Assembly (NCBI GenBank): GCA_947625615.1
Contig: CANQPB010000007.1
Location: 1-64,000, forward strand
DNA: 64,000 nucleotides
Direction: 5' to 3'
From: an uncultured Clostridia bacterium
GTDB taxonomy: Bacteria; Bacillota; Clostridia; Oscillospirales; Ruminococcaceae
Part shown: positions 63,455 to 64,000 of the stretch, one piece after another
Position numbering within the stretch: position 1 is the first letter of the stretch
Layout: every line of letters starts with the position of its first letter
The notes under the pieces: model-generated
What the model was told of the DNA's origin: nothing
Databases searched by the model: none
What the model saw: only the letters and a program-made list of their open reading frames with translations
Position numbers and translations under genes: made by a program

Positions 63455-64000
63455 TTACCCTATATTCAAGAACCTCAGGTAGTTCTTTTCCTTCATTTCG
63501 GTTATCGTCGAGGTTCGCCATTCGCCGTCGCCGAAGGTGTAGGAAATAGTCTTTCCGTCCACCCATCTGATGTCCGGGGTCACGCCTCTCACGTTGTGTA
63601 TTGCCACGCGGGTGGTATATCCCACCTCGACGAGCGTGAAGTAGCGGTATTCGCGGTCGAGGTCGTTAGGCTCTACGACGATCATCACCTTTCCGCGCGA
63701 GTTGTCCTGAACGTCAAGAATGTAGTAACGGTATTTCCCGTCAGGCGATACGCTCATGCTGTTGAGGTTCTCTATCTGCGCCATGTCGTACTGCTCGGTC
63801 ACCTTTGCGGGGGCGTCGGCGTTTATCTTCGTCTCAACGGTCGAGCCGCCGAACAGCGTGCAGGCTATCCAGAAAACCACAAGCCCGACTACGTACATCA
63901 GAATGTATATCGTGCCCATAATCACCTTTGTCGATTCTCCGGCAGAGCAGGCGAAGAACAGGATTATTCCCACCACGAGCGGCGGAACGAATATCACCGG
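63455..64000 (-). CDS. Unidentified membrane protein with extracytoplasmic domain (5' end at or beyond window edge)
   Basis: The frame is open to the edge; a GTG at 63997 could start it, but nothing upstream can be checked. The first visible 50 residues contain two hydrophobic helices (IFVPPLVVGIILFFACSAG and IMGTIYILMYVVGLVVFWIACTLFGG). The following 125 residues are soluble, with MSVSPDGKYRYYILDV, VMIVVEPNDLDREYRYFTLVEVGYTTRV and IRWVDGKTISYTFGDGEWRTS. These look like WD/propeller-like or DUF-type strands. I do not recognise the family and assign no function. Confidence 0.6.
   Translation of the reverse strand, partial: PVIFVPPLVVGIILFFACSAGESTKVIMGTIYILMYVVGLVVFWIACTLFGGSTVETKINADAPAKVTEQYDMAQIENLNSMSVSPDGKYRYYILDVQDNSRGKVMIVVEPNDLDREYRYFTLVEVGYTTRVAIHNVRGVTPDIRWVDGKTISYTFGDGEWRTSTITEMKEKNYLRFLNIG

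Overview
The window looks like chromosomal DNA of an anaerobic, spore-lineage Clostridia (Oscillospiraceae/Ruminococcaceae-like gut Firmicute). The reasons are a class III (oxygen-sensitive) ribonucleotide reductase, SpoVB/YabM-, HU- and RqcP-type neighbours, an NPKTG sortase signal, a dockerin-like module, plant or host glycan hydrolases, strong AGGAGG ribosome sites, and many consensus TTGACA-17-TATAAT promoters in a fairly GC-rich genome. No tRNA, rRNA, CRISPR array, prophage or transposase gene was seen.

Layout. 1-0.7 kb: the 3' end of a sortase-anchored surface protein. 0.9-7.2 kb: a co-directional cytosolic signalling operon (receiver/HD-GYP/GGDEF protein, Hpt protein, hybrid histidine kinase, degenerate HD-GYP protein), followed without a visible terminator by a secreted RCC1-repeat protein with a dockerin-like tail (7.2-8.9 kb). 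9.0-11.3 kb (minus): uxaC and proC. 11.6-19.3 kb (plus): a glycan cluster of GH3, GH43, an AlkD-like DNA glycosylase, a ferredoxin-type aldo/keto reductase and GH95. 19.4-27.7 kb (minus): a complete histidine operon, hisZGD-CBHAF-IE-J. 28.0-41.4 kb (minus): a purine operon, purE-C-F-M-N-(IMP cyclohydrolase)-H-glyA-purD-purL. 41.6-47.2 kb (minus): a pyrimidine operon, pyrC-K-D-F-E-B-I, with a PyrR-type attenuator. 47.6-53 kb (plus): a DMT transporter, nrdG, nrdD and trxB. 53-59.7 kb (minus): an exonuclease, rqcP, HU, a SpoVB-like flippase and a giant ECF sigma factor. 60.5-62.7 kb (plus): hemW and a lipoprotein efflux adaptor. 63.5-64 kb (minus): an unidentified membrane protein running off the end.

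The 28-kb centre makes IMP, UMP precursors and histidine from PRPP, with glyA supplying one-carbon units for the two folate-dependent purine steps. Missing from the window are purB, purK, carAB and pyrR. Ribonucleotide reduction looks self-contained: NrdD carries its own C-terminal CPNC redoxin domain and is followed directly by thioredoxin reductase.

The most unusual material is (i) several families of intergenic, hairpin-rich repeats whose stems differ between copies but stay base-paired: a three-armed element in three copies, a multi-hairpin element of about 250 bp in three copies, and a 125-bp element in two full copies and one partial; (ii) a 1050-residue ECF sigma factor with two copies of an internal beta-rich repeat; (iii) PurN-GNAT and NrdD-redoxin fusions; (iv) an internal his promoter whose -10 box lies inside a perfect inverted repeat; and (v) a probable CTG start codon for nrdG. 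All functions are inferred from sequence reading alone; no database search was run.
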